Assembly: GCA_903872555.1 (NCBI GenBank)
Contig: CAIQLE010000225.1
Location: forward strand, 1-6,172
Length of the DNA stretch: 6,172 nt
Reading direction: 5' to 3'
Source: an uncultured bacterium
Lineage (GTDB): Bacteria; Pseudomonadota; Gammaproteobacteria; Burkholderiales; Burkholderiaceae_D
In this document: piece after piece, positions 1 through 6,068 of the stretch
Numbering within the stretch: the stretch's first letter is position 1
Layout of the letters: each line of letters begins with the position of its first letter
The notes under the pieces: generated by a model
Databases searched by the model: none
What the model saw: the letters and a program-made list of their open reading frames with translations, nothing else
Told to the model about the DNA's origin: nothing
Program-made: the position numbers and the translations under genes

Positions 1-1062
1 AATCGCGGATCTGAGCTCATGGGTGGTCAGTGCGGTATGCAGCGTCTGGTGCACCAGAATGATGAAGTCAATCTGGGCCAGTCATCGAATGATGTTCTCC
101 CGACCGCCATCCATGTGGCCGTCCTGATGGCAATGCAACATCAGCTCTTGCCTGCTTTGTTGTCCCTGAAACATAGCCTTTCTGATAAGGCGCAGCAGTA
201 TGCTGGACTGATCAAGATAGGTCGAACGCATTTACAGGATGCGACACCCTTAACACTGGGACAGGAAATTTCAGGCTATGTCGCACAGCTCGATATAGCC
301 GAGCAATCCATTCGACAAACTTTGCCCGCTCTCTCAGCGCTGGCGATCGGTGGCACCGCTGTCGGTACCGGATTAAATACCCATATTGAATTTGGCGATC
401 GAGTGGCTGACTTGCTGTCGACACAGTGTGGAATGGTATTGAACAGTGCGAAAAACAAATTCGCAGCACTGGCAGGTCATGAAGCTCTAGTGGCTTCGCA
501 TGCAGGATTAAAAACTCTGGCATGTGCACTGATCAAAATTTCCAATGATCTGCGCTGGCTCGCGTCCGGACCGCGCAGTGGTTTAGGCGAAATCAGCTTG
601 CCTGAAAACGAACCCGGCAGTTCTATCATGCCGGGAAAAGTGAATCCCACACAAATCGAAGCCATGCTCATGCTCTGTTATCAGGTGATGGGTAATGATG
701 TCACGATAGGTATGGCGGCTTCTTCGGGAAATTTCGAATTGAATGTTGCCAAGCCCCTGATCGCGTATGTCCACCTGCAAAGTTTGCGACTCTTATCGGA
801 TGGCATGCGTAGTCTGGATCTACACTGTCTGCAGGGATTAAAAGCAAACGAAACCCGCATCGCAGCCAATCTGCAGCGCTCACTCATGCTGGTGACAGCT
901 TTGGTACCTCACATAGGCTATGACAGGTCAGCAGAAATCGCCAGACTCGCACATAGCCAAGAACTCAGCCTGCGCGAAGCAGCCATGCAGTCGGGCTATG
1001 TCAGTGCAGCAGACTTCGACCAATGGGTGCAGCCATCCGCCATGATCTCGTCTGCTGACTGA
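1..1062 (+). CDS. fumC: Class II fumarate hydratase, 5'-truncated by window edge
   Basis: Fumarase C reversibly hydrates fumarate to (S)-malate in the cytoplasmic citric acid cycle; it is an iron-independent homotetramer. The frame is open from base 1 (codon 1 = Asn), so the gene starts upstream; the ATG at 19 is internal. Of the protein, 353 residues are visible. Counting visible residues, GRTHLQD carries the active-site His at 77 (His188 of E. coli FumC by my alignment), and the superfamily loop [13 protein letters not shown] lies at 206-218 with the catalytic serine. The Gly in MPGKVN argues for fumarase over aspartase, which has MPAKVN. The second-site residues Arg15, His18, Asn20 and Asp21 (E. 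coli 126, 129, 131, 132) are kept. The offset implies about 111 missing N-terminal residues and a total near 464, close to E. coli's 467, so the C-terminus is complete. Some usually conserved positions differ: HQND for HPND, THIEF for THPEF, NVAKP for NVFKP/NVFRP. Confidence 0.96.
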   Translation, partial: NRGSELMGGQCGMQRLVHQNDEVNLGQSSNDVLPTAIHVAVLMAMQHQLLPALLSLKHSLSDKAQQYAGLIKIGRTHLQDATPLTLGQEISGYVAQLDIAEQSIRQTLPALSALAIGGTAVGTGLNTHIEFGDRVADLLSTQCGMVLNSAKNKFAALAGHEALVASHAGLKTLACALIKISNDLRWLASGPRSGLGEISLPENEPGSSIMPGKVNPTQIEAMLMLCYQVMGNDVTIGMAASSGNFELNVAKPLIAYVHLQSLRLLSDGMRSLDLHCLQGLKANETRIAANLQRSLMLVTALVPHIGYDRSAEIARLAHSQELSLREAAMQSGYVSAADFDQWVQPSAMISSAD

Positions 1063-1082
1063 GTAGTACAGGCATCAACAGA

Positions 1083-1352
1083 CTATCGCGGTATGCCTCG
1101 CCTCAGCAGATTCACAACAGCCAGCAGCACCACGGCACCCAGCAGTGAAACTGCCAGACCGCCAAGGCTGAAATCATTCTGGTTGATGGTTCCTGTGCCA
1201 AACAGCGGTGCAAACAGCCAGCCGCCCACTAGCGCACCTATGATGCCCACAACCACATTCAGAAATAATCCCTGCTGTGCATCGGTGTGCATGATCAGAC
1301 TGGCGACCCATCCCAGTATCCCGCCTATCACTATCCAAATGATGAAATTCAT
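1083..1352 (-). CDS. GlsB/YeaQ/YmgE family small membrane protein
   Basis: This 89-residue hydrophobic protein belongs to the transglycosylase-associated / GlsB-YeaQ-YmgE family of small inner-membrane proteins, which are often stress-induced but have no settled biochemical role. It has three glycine-rich membrane segments, at about residues 3-20, 28-49 and 62-84, and a short basic tail (LLRRGIPR). The pattern GWVASLIMHTDAQQG, followed by LNVVVGIIGALVGGWLF, is characteristic of the family, and the length is normal. The start is supported by GGAGA at 1359-1363, six bases before the ATG. It is convergent with fumC, with a 20-base gap that shows no obvious hairpin terminator, so the two transcripts may overlap at their 3' ends. 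It appears to be a single-gene unit. I cannot assign a specific physiological role. Confidence 0.92.
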   Translation of the reverse strand: MNFIIWIVIGGILGWVASLIMHTDAQQGLFLNVVVGIIGALVGGWLFAPLFGTGTINQNDFSLGGLAVSLLGAVVLLAVVNLLRRGIPR

Positions 1353-1467
1353 CGCTAATCTCCACAGAAAATTGAATTCATTGCCAGACTGAGAATTAGG
1401 CAGGCAGCAGCCCTACAGGTTCACCGGGGAAGGGAGAGATTTTTGTTGGTGCAGGAAAGAACAAGCA

Positions 1468-1485
1468 AGCGCATGGCTTTGCGCT
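1468..1485. repeat. Small inverted repeat (6-bp stem, 6-base loop)
   Basis: AGCGCA at 1468-1473 is the exact reverse complement of TGCGCT at 1480-1485, separated by TGGCTT. It is not followed by a T-run on either strand, so it does not look like an intrinsic terminator. It could be a protein-binding site or part of a folded leader; chance is also possible for a stem this short. Confidence 0.4.
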
Positions 1486-1489
1486 CCGA

Positions 1490-1532
1490 CTAAGGCTAAG
1501 ACTTAGAACTGAATTTAGCCGATCAGGCTGAA
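1490..1532 (+). promoter_or_regulatory. Overlapping alternative hairpins upstream of the yceI pair
   Basis: GGCTAA at 1494-1499 can pair with TTAGCC at 1515-1520. The same TTTAGCC (1514-1520) can instead pair with GGCTGAA at 1526-1532 across a five-base loop, using one G-U pair. A third small stem is CTAAG at 1490-1494 with CTTAG at 1502-1506. The first two stems exclude each other, as in leader RNAs that switch fold. No T-run follows, so classical attenuation is not shown. It matters only if the yceI transcript begins upstream of about 1490, which I cannot tell. Confidence 0.25.
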
Positions 1533-1553
1533 AAATCTCCGCGTACACAGATT

Positions 1554-1563
1554 TCCATATGGA
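1554..1563. repeat. 10-bp perfect palindrome, possible operator
   Basis: TCCATATGGA is perfectly self-complementary and lies 75 bases upstream of the first yceI start, in a plausible promoter-proximal position. No known regulator site is recognised in it. A 10-bp palindrome can occur by chance. Confidence 0.2.
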
Positions 1564-1627
1564 TGCACAATATCGCCTGCGAGTGATTCAGAATGGTCCT
1601 GTTCACCCCATTTCAGCCGTCTGCCAG

Positions 1628-1633
1628 TGAGGA
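1628..1633 (+). promoter_or_regulatory. Ribosome binding site that fixes the first yceI start
   Basis: TGAGGA lies five bases before the ATG at 1639. An in-frame GTG at 1627 overlaps this site and has no Shine-Dalgarno sequence of its own, so 1639 is the better start. The GTG start would also put four extra residues (MRKP) ahead of the signal peptide. Confidence 0.75.
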
Positions 1634-1638
1634 AGCCT

Positions 1639-2196
1639 ATGTTTGCAAAAGTAATATCGAGCGTCGTTTTCAGCCTGTCCCTGTTTTTTGGTGTGCAGAC
1701 AATGGCTGCCCCTCTGAAAATTGATAGCAGCAAGAGCAGCGTCAGTGCCGTGTTCAAACAGATGGGTGTGCCGGTTGAAGCAAAATTTAATAAATTTACA
1801 GCGCTGGTTGATTATGATGCTGCCAAACCTGACAGTGCGAAAGCTAGTGTCGAGATAGATATTCCCAGCTTTGATCTGGGAGACCCGGATTACAACCGCG
1901 AAGTGCTGAAAAAAGAATGGTTCAGCAGCGCTCAGTTTCCCAAAGCGAGTTTCATTTCAACGAAAATCCGGGCAGGCGCCGCGGGAAAACTCGATGTCAG
2001 TGGAAAACTGAGCATCAAAGGAAAAACCAGCGAGGTAAATTTCATCCTGAATCTTAAAAAAGAAGGCACCGTTCAGCTCTTTGAAGGCAGTCTGCCTATC
2101 AAACGCCTGGCCTTCAATATAGGTGAAGGTGAATGGAAAGATACCAGTGTGGTGGCGGATGAAGTTATCATCAAATTTCGTGTGTTTGGCCAATAA
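1639..2196 (+). CDS. YceI family periplasmic protein (first of tandem pair)
   Basis: YceI proteins are secreted lipocalin-like beta-barrels that bind polyisoprenoid lipids in the periplasm; their physiological role is only partly known. With the ATG at 1639 the product has 185 residues, close to the family norm of about 190. Residues 1-23 form a signal peptide with a hydrophobic core and a T-M-A cleavage site before APLKIDS. The mature part begins with the usual strand (KIDSSKSSVSAVFKQMG). It has the family signature REVLKKEWFSSAQFPKASF at 87-105, where YceI members typically read 'F....yPtatF', and SGKLSIKGKTSEV at 121-133, corresponding to G.LtirG.t..v. It contains no cysteine, unlike its neighbour. 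The gene lies 26 bases ahead of a second yceI gene, so the two are probably cotranscribed. The two proteins are clearly divergent, which points to an old duplication or separate subfamilies rather than a recent copy. Confidence 0.93.
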   Translation: MFAKVISSVVFSLSLFFGVQTMAAPLKIDSSKSSVSAVFKQMGVPVEAKFNKFTALVDYDAAKPDSAKASVEIDIPSFDLGDPDYNREVLKKEWFSSAQFPKASFISTKIRAGAAGKLDVSGKLSIKGKTSEVNFILNLKKEGTVQLFEGSLPIKRLAFNIGEGEWKDTSVVADEVIIKFRVFGQ

Positions 2197-2222
2197 CAAT
2201 TTTATAAATCAGGGGAAAAATA

Positions 2223-2795
2223 ATGAATTTCAAGAAATTATTACTGTCGGTGACATTGCTCGTTCTTGCATCAGCTGCTTCGTCACAAACTTACAATATT
2301 GAACCGGGACATACCTATCCCAGTTTCGAAGCCGATCACATGGGTATTTCTTTCTGGCGTGGAAAATTCACTAAGACCAGCGGTAAAGTAGTTCTGGACC
2401 GTGGATCGAAGACTGGTGGCAGCATGGATATCGTGATCGATGCAAGCACCATTGATTTTGGCCATCAAAAAATGAATGAACATGCGCGCGGCAAGGATAT
2501 GTTCAATATTGAAAAATTCCCGACCGTCACCTACAAGAGCAGCGCATTAAAATTCGAAGGCGACAAACTGGTTGCAGTAGAAGGTGAAATGACCATGCTG
2601 GGCGTGACCAAGCCCATGTCACTCAAGGTGAATCAGTTCAAGTGCATCATGCATCCTATGCTCAAGCGTGAAGTGTGCGGCGCGGATGCTTCGGCTAGTT
2701 TTGATCGCAGCGATTATGGATTGAACTATGCCTTGCCACGTTTCTCACCTGAAGTGAAACTGGCGATACAGGTTGAAGCGATTAAAGCGGATTGA
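2223..2795 (+). CDS. YceI family periplasmic protein (second of tandem pair)
   Basis: This is a second lipocalin-like YceI protein of 190 residues. The signal peptide is MNFKKLLLSVTLLVLASAAS, with cleavage likely between residues 18 and 22, before TYNIEPGHTYPSFEADHMG, the typical YceI first strand. GKDMFNIEKFPTVTYKS (about 90-106) and GEMTMLGVTKPMSL (121-134) match the family signatures. Two cysteines, C141 and C152, flank HPMLKREV in the pattern C-x2-HP-x6-CGADA. This pattern is seen in many proteobacterial YceI proteins and could form a disulphide or bind a ligand; that function is inferred. The start is supported by AGGGGA at 2211-2216, six bases before the ATG. The gene follows the first yceI by 26 bases and ends 22 bases before a strong terminator, so it closes the operon. 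In many proteobacteria such genes lie beside a cytochrome b561 gene; none is present in this window. Confidence 0.95.
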   Translation: MNFKKLLLSVTLLVLASAASSQTYNIEPGHTYPSFEADHMGISFWRGKFTKTSGKVVLDRGSKTGGSMDIVIDASTIDFGHQKMNEHARGKDMFNIEKFPTVTYKSSALKFEGDKLVAVEGEMTMLGVTKPMSLKVNQFKCIMHPMLKREVCGADASASFDRSDYGLNYALPRFSPEVKLAIQVEAIKAD

Positions 2796-2817
2796 TAAAA
2801 ACAATCAGGGTAGTCCC

Positions 2818-2847
2818 AAAAAAAACGGCGCATGCGCCGTTTTTTTT
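2818..2847. terminator. Bidirectional intrinsic terminator (perfect 30-bp palindrome)
   Basis: Eight A's, the self-complementary core CGGCGCATGCGCCG, and eight T's form a perfect palindrome. As RNA it gives a GC-rich stem (with a loop drawn from CATG or GCATGC) followed by a U-run, and it reads the same on both strands. It sits between the stop of the second yceI gene (2795) and the stop of the convergent HHE gene (2859), so it can end both transcripts. Confidence 0.92.
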
Positions 2848-2858
2848 GATTTAAAAAA

Positions 2859-3377
2859 TCAGAGCATGGATGTGCCGGGCTGTGCTCTCGGAGTGCTGCT
2901 GGCTTGCGTGGCAACGATATTCGATTCATAGGCTTGCATGCGCAGCGCAAGATCCTGTAAATCCATATTGGAAGTTCGCACCAAAGGGAAAAGCTGAGTT
3001 TCCTCCAGCTCAATATGGGCGACGATGGCTTCTTGCAGGCTCTGCATCAGTTCATCATATTCTGCTACTCCGGCTTCCAGTGCCTGCATTTTTTCTATGA
3101 TCTCATCAGCGGCCTGATGATCTGACTCAAATTTATCAATCAGTGTGGGATTGAGTTCATGCACCCTGGGATAAAACACGGACTCTTCTAAATGAGAATG
3201 TGTCTGAAGTGCAGAACATATCTCCGGCCCAGCCTGTTTTTTTACTTCAGGCACTTGGGCACTGAGATATCGCTGCATCAATTGCTTCACATAATTGTGG
3301 TCATGTATCAAAGCCTGAGTGGGATCAGTAAGAGAAAAATTTCCCTGACTGCGTGCTTGACTCACATCTTGTGCCAT
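2859..3377 (-). CDS. Hemerythrin HHE domain-containing protein
   Basis: This is a 172-residue soluble four-helix-bundle protein of the hemerythrin/HHE cation-binding family, expected to bind a non-haem di-iron centre. Members sense or carry oxygen, or protect iron or repair iron-sulphur centres under nitric-oxide or oxidative stress. The visible ligand pattern is complete: IHDH with His25 and His27, H60-x3-E64 (HSHLEE, followed by SVFYP), ESDH with His87, and H121-x3-E125 (HIELEE, followed by TQLFP). The one-domain layout runs from about residue 20 to 135. A short N-terminal extension and a low-complexity, Ser/Thr/Pro-containing C-terminal tail (about 155-172) lie outside the domain. There is no signal peptide, so it should be cytoplasmic. 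AGGAGA at 3383-3388, five bases before the ATG, supports the start. It is transcribed divergently from the FMN reductase gene and ends at the shared palindromic terminator. The specific role (oxygen, NO or iron) is not decided by sequence. Confidence 0.94.
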   Translation of the reverse strand: MAQDVSQARSQGNFSLTDPTQALIHDHNYVKQLMQRYLSAQVPEVKKQAGPEICSALQTHSHLEESVFYPRVHELNPTLIDKFESDHQAADEIIEKMQALEAGVAEYDELMQSLQEAIVAHIELEETQLFPLVRTSNMDLQDLALRMQAYESNIVATQASSTPRAQPGTSML

Positions 3378-3496
3378 GTCCGTCTCCTGTGATGATGTTT
3401 GGCTCAGACCGTAGGCGAGCCAGAGGTAAGTGCGGCATCATTGGACGCTGCAGCACGCATAAAATTCCTTACATCTCAACCTGAACAGGAGTCAGC
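3378..3496. promoter_or_regulatory. Divergent promoter region between HHE and FMN reductase genes
   Basis: The 119-base gap between two outward-facing genes must contain promoters for both, unless one is read from elsewhere. Both genes have clear Shine-Dalgarno sites at the edges (AGGAGA leftward at 3383-3388; AGGAG rightward at 3487-3491). A TTGGAC at 3441-3446 and TAAAAT at 3460-3465 resemble promoter hexamers but are only 13 bases apart, too close for a standard sigma-70 promoter. No convincing operator was found. Confidence 0.5.
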
Positions 3497-4048
3497 ATGC
3501 ATATCCTTGGCATCTCTGGAAGTCTCAGGAAACATTCTTTTAATACGGCTTCGCTTCGAGCCTGTCTCGACCTCTTGCCTGCAGGTGTGACTATGTCGAT
3601 ATTTGATATCGCAGCCATACCTTTGTACAACGAAGATGTGCGCGAACAGGGCTTCCCGCAAGCTGTACAGGAATTTCGTTCTCAGATTGCTGCTACTGAT
3701 GCCTTGCTGATAGCAACGCCTGAATATAATTACTCTATCCCCGGTGTATTGAAGAATGCAATTGACTGGGCTTCAAGGCCACCGGAACAGGTTTTTGATG
3801 GCAAGCCGATTGCACTTATGGGAGCCACCCCCGGAGGCTTTGGTACCTCGCGCAGTCAATATCATTTGCGGCAGGTGTTTGTTTATTTAAATGGCTTAGT
3901 GCTGAACCGTCCCGAAGTCATGATCTCAGCGGCGCAAAAAAAAATAGATGCGAATGACAAGCTGACTGATGCAGTGTTGATTGAACAGCTGGGCAAGTTA
4001 CTCACTGCACTGACTGATTGGACCAACAGGATAAAAACCAAAACCTGA
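3497..4048 (+). CDS. NAD(P)H-dependent FMN reductase (ChrR/YieF-like)
   Basis: This 183-residue flavodoxin-fold oxidoreductase uses NAD(P)H and bound FMN. The closest relatives I recognise, E. coli ChrR/YieF, reduce quinones by two electrons, and also chromate and other metal oxyanions, and help limit oxidative stress in the cytoplasm. The FMN phosphate loop is GSLRKHSFN at 8-16. IPLYNEDV at 41-48 matches the IPLYDADV of YieF. The flavin-contact segment TPEYNYSIPGVLKNAIDW lies at 74-91, and SQYHLRQVFVYL at 120-131 also follows YieF. The length is normal (YieF is 188). There is no signal peptide. AGGAG at 3487-3491, five bases before the ATG, fixes the start. The gene is divergent from the HHE gene and 133 bases from the next gene, so it is probably monocistronic. 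Chromate reduction as the physiological role is not implied; quinone or azo reduction would look the same. Confidence 0.94.
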   Translation: MHILGISGSLRKHSFNTASLRACLDLLPAGVTMSIFDIAAIPLYNEDVREQGFPQAVQEFRSQIAATDALLIATPEYNYSIPGVLKNAIDWASRPPEQVFDGKPIALMGATPGGFGTSRSQYHLRQVFVYLNGLVLNRPEVMISAAQKKIDANDKLTDAVLIEQLGKLLTALTDWTNRIKTKT

Positions 4049-4181
4049 ATTCAGGCTTGCAGGATTTTTAGAACAATAAAGAAAATCACATCGGCAATTT
4101 GCTCTGGGCAGCAGGATTTTCTCCGGGAATCTAGAATAGTCGTCAGTACATGACGAATAACCCGACCGGACACACCCCCTG
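4049..4181. other. Intergenic region before the chaN-like operon
   Basis: These 133 bases probably contain the promoter of the three-gene run that follows. TAGAAT at 4132-4137 resembles a -10 box, but I see no matching -35 hexamer at 16-18 bases. A 12-bp palindrome, CCTGAATTCAGG, at 4044-4055 overlaps the stop codon of the FMN reductase gene; with no loop room beyond AATT and only a distant short T-run (4066-4070), it is a weak terminator candidate. Confidence 0.4.
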
Positions 4182-5036
4182 ATGCCCTATTTTTTTAATC
4201 GTATCGCACTGATAAGTCTGATAACAGCTTGCCTGCCATCGTATGCCGCAGCGCAAATCATTGATGTAAAGAGCGGAGCCGAGATTTCCGAGCAGGTGCT
4301 GGCCAGACATTTGCGCACTCAGGATATTGTTTTACTGGGTGAGTTGCATGACAACCCCTGGCATCATTCACTGCGTGCTGCGCTGATTCCTCAGTTTGCG
4401 GCCAAGGACGTCAGTATCATAGCCGAGCATCTTCCCGCTCCGGCACAAGTGCATTTTAGTGGACACACCCTGGCTGATCTTGAAGCTGCCGGGTTTCAGT
4501 CTCAGGCCTGGGCCTGGCCTTTGCATCAACCACTATTTGAAGCATTGCATCAGGAAGGCTATACAGTTTTCGGTGGTAATTTGCAGAAAGGCAGCTCACG
4601 GCAATGGATGCTCAAGGGTGAAGCGGCCATGCCCGACGATCTGGCTGTAACTTATCGCCGCGCCCCATTGTCGCCTCAAGCTCAGGCCAGTCTGGATCAG
4701 GATCTGCTGGATGGTCATTGTGGCAAGTTGCCTGAAAAATATCGACAGCCTATGCGTATGGTCCAGCATGCGACGGATGCCTCGCTGGCCAATGCGTTGC
4801 TGCAGCACAGGCCTTCTGTTCTGGTAGCGGGCAATGGCCATGTACGCAAGGACTATGGCGTGCCTCAAGTGCTGCATGCCGTGACCCCCCAGCTGAAAGT
4901 CACGAGCGTGGGGTTTTATGAAAAAAGTGGCGATCTCAAGGAACTGTTAAAGTCACTTTCGGGCCGTTATGATTTCGTCTGGCTGACAGATCGCGCAGAT
5001 CGATCCGATCCCTGCGATAACTTCACATTAAAATAA
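4182..5036 (+). CDS. ChaN family haem-binding (lipo)protein
   Basis: ChaN-type proteins (haem-binding uptake, Tiki-like fold; PF04187) are exported; Campylobacter ChaN is an iron-regulated lipoprotein that binds two cofacial haems per dimer. The 284-residue product has the family landmarks: GELHDNPWHH at 53-62, IIAEHL at 79-84, DGHCGKLPEKYRQPMRMVQ at 177-195 with Cys180, and AGNGHVRKDYGVP at 216-228. The C-terminal DPCDNF contains Cys278. The N-terminus is a secretion signal with a hydrophobic core at 8-16. I-T-A-C17 fits a lipobox, but AAA-Q at 22-25 also fits signal peptidase I, so lipidation is open. The start has no good Shine-Dalgarno sequence (only CACACCCCCTG precedes it). No in-frame ATG lies closer to the signal, and the hydrophobic leader supports this start. 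An SbmA-like gene follows after 18 bases, so cotranscription is likely. Haem binding is inferred from the family. Confidence 0.92.
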   Translation: MPYFFNRIALISLITACLPSYAAAQIIDVKSGAEISEQVLARHLRTQDIVLLGELHDNPWHHSLRAALIPQFAAKDVSIIAEHLPAPAQVHFSGHTLADLEAAGFQSQAWAWPLHQPLFEALHQEGYTVFGGNLQKGSSRQWMLKGEAAMPDDLAVTYRRAPLSPQAQASLDQDLLDGHCGKLPEKYRQPMRMVQHATDASLANALLQHRPSVLVAGNGHVRKDYGVPQVLHAVTPQLKVTSVGFYEKSGDLKELLKSLSGRYDFVWLTDRADRSDPCDNFTLK

Positions 5037-5054
5037 TTACAAGCGAGACCTCGT

Positions 5055-6068
5055 ATGTTCAAGTCATTTTTCCTGAGTCGTCACTGGTTGCGTTGGTCAT
5101 GGCCGGGTGCTGCGCTGATTTTTTTAGGAACCTGGTATCAGGTTCAGATTGATGTCCAGATCAATGACTGGTTTGGTGGCTTTTACGATATCGTCCAAAA
5201 AGCATTGACCAAGCCGGGTGAGGTGACACTGGATGAGTTTTTCGGCTTCCTGATGACCTTCGGGAAATTGGCGGGCATCTATGTACTGGTTGCTGTCTTG
5301 CTGGGATTCTTTACCAAGCACTGGGTATTCCGCTGGCGTCACGCAATGAATGATTTTTATATGGCGCACTGGGACAAGCTGCGCCATATCGAAGGTGCCA
5401 GTCAGCGAGTGCAGGAAGATACCAAGCGATTTTCTTCCATCATGGAATCGCTGGGCTCGAATATGATGGACTCTCTGATGACTCTGGTCGCTTTCTTGCC
5501 GATACTCTGGGAACTGTCGAAAAAAATCGGTGAAGTCCCTGTGCTGGGTTCGGTAGATCATGCGCTGGTCTATGTCGCCATACTGTTTGCGCTGCTGGGT
5601 ACGGTGGTACTGGCGCTAGTTGGCATCAAATTGCCGGGACTGGAATATAACAATCAGCGTGTCGAGGCAGCTTATCGCAAGGAACTGGTCCACGCTGAAG
5701 ATGATGCTGCGCGCGGATCGGAAGCCGTGGTCAAAGAACTGTTCACTCATGTGAGAATCAATTACTTCCGCTTGTTTTTTCACTACATGTATTTTGATGT
5801 TGCGAAATTTACCTATCTGCAGTTTGGTGTGCTGGTTCCCTATATCGCGCTTGGCCCTACGGTTGTCGCTGGTGCCATCACTCTGGGCGCTATGCAGCAG
5901 ATTGTCCGTGCATTTGGCCGTGTAGAAATGTCTTTTCAGTTTTTGGTGCGCAGCTGGGGCACAATTGTTGAACTGATTTCTGTCTATAAACGATTGCGCG
6001 CATTCGAGGCACAGATAGGTGTGCTAGCGCTGAATGCCGCAGTGATGACGAAGGAAGCTCAGACCTGA
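5055..6068 (+). CDS. SbmA/BacA-like inner-membrane peptide transporter, short form
   Basis: SbmA/BacA proteins are homodimeric, proton-driven inner-membrane importers of peptide antibiotics, peptide conjugates and related compounds; they resemble the membrane part of ABC exporters but have no ATPase domain. The match is strong across 337 residues: VFRWRHAMNDFYMAHW (91-106), HIEGASQRVQEDTKRF (111-126), LPGLEYNNQRVEAAYRKEL (183-201), HAEDDAAR (203-210), NYFRLFFHYMYFD (226-238), AITLGAMQQI (254-263) and VYKRLRAFE (290-298). Several hydrophobic membrane segments are spread between these. E. coli SbmA has 406 residues; this protein begins at the point matching roughly residue 70, so the first membrane segment and following loop are absent. 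This is not a wrong start: the previous gene's stop is in the same frame 18 bases upstream, and 5055 is the only ATG between. The Shine-Dalgarno match is weak. The next gene overlaps its stop by one base. The substrate is unknown. Confidence 0.94.
   Translation: MFKSFFLSRHWLRWSWPGAALIFLGTWYQVQIDVQINDWFGGFYDIVQKALTKPGEVTLDEFFGFLMTFGKLAGIYVLVAVLLGFFTKHWVFRWRHAMNDFYMAHWDKLRHIEGASQRVQEDTKRFSSIMESLGSNMMDSLMTLVAFLPILWELSKKIGEVPVLGSVDHALVYVAILFALLGTVVLALVGIKLPGLEYNNQRVEAAYRKELVHAEDDAARGSEAVVKELFTHVRINYFRLFFHYMYFDVAKFTYLQFGVLVPYIALGPTVVAGAITLGAMQQIVRAFGRVEMSFQFLVRSWGTIVELISVYKRLRAFEAQIGVLALNAAVMTKEAQT

Larger units (their letters stand above)
1353..1638. other. 286-bp intergenic region between divergent genes
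   Basis: This gap must hold the promoters for the GlsB-type gene (leftward) and the tandem yceI genes (rightward). I could not find a sigma-70 -35/-10 pair with good match and spacing for either direction, and there is no credible coding frame. What is visible is structural: a 6-bp stem at 1468-1473/1480-1485, two mutually exclusive stems around 1494-1532, and a 10-bp palindrome at 1554-1563. Leftward and rightward open frames here lack ribosome binding sites and recognisable protein character. Confidence 0.6.

Noticed and set aside
1093..1392. 99-codon + strand frame opposite the GlsB-type gene
   Set aside because: It is the antisense shadow of a clear membrane protein; its Ser/Thr/Pro-rich composition is what antisense reading of Gly/Val/Leu-rich codons gives.
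1515..1757. 80-codon - strand frame across the gap and the first yceI signal peptide
   Set aside because: It overlaps a supported gene and its start lies inside it. The apparent hydrophobic N-terminus is the antisense of a hydrophobic/low-complexity stretch, and it matches no family I recognise.
3441..3465. TTGGAC and TAAAAT as a sigma-70 promoter for the FMN reductase gene
   Set aside because: The spacing is 13 bases, well outside the usual 16-18.
3399..3590. 63-codon + strand frame starting in the divergent gap and running into the FMN reductase gene
   Set aside because: It needs a TTG start without a Shine-Dalgarno site and overlaps the well-supported reductase gene in another frame.
4044..4055. 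CCTGAATTCAGG palindrome as a terminator of the FMN reductase gene
   Set aside because: The stem is only four pairs around an AATT loop, it overlaps the stop codon, and the nearest T-run is about ten bases away; it is too weak to call.
5124..5561. 145-codon open frame on the - strand inside the transporter gene
   Set aside because: It lies wholly antisense to a strongly conserved SbmA-like coding region, has no recognisable protein character and no supporting ribosome binding site.
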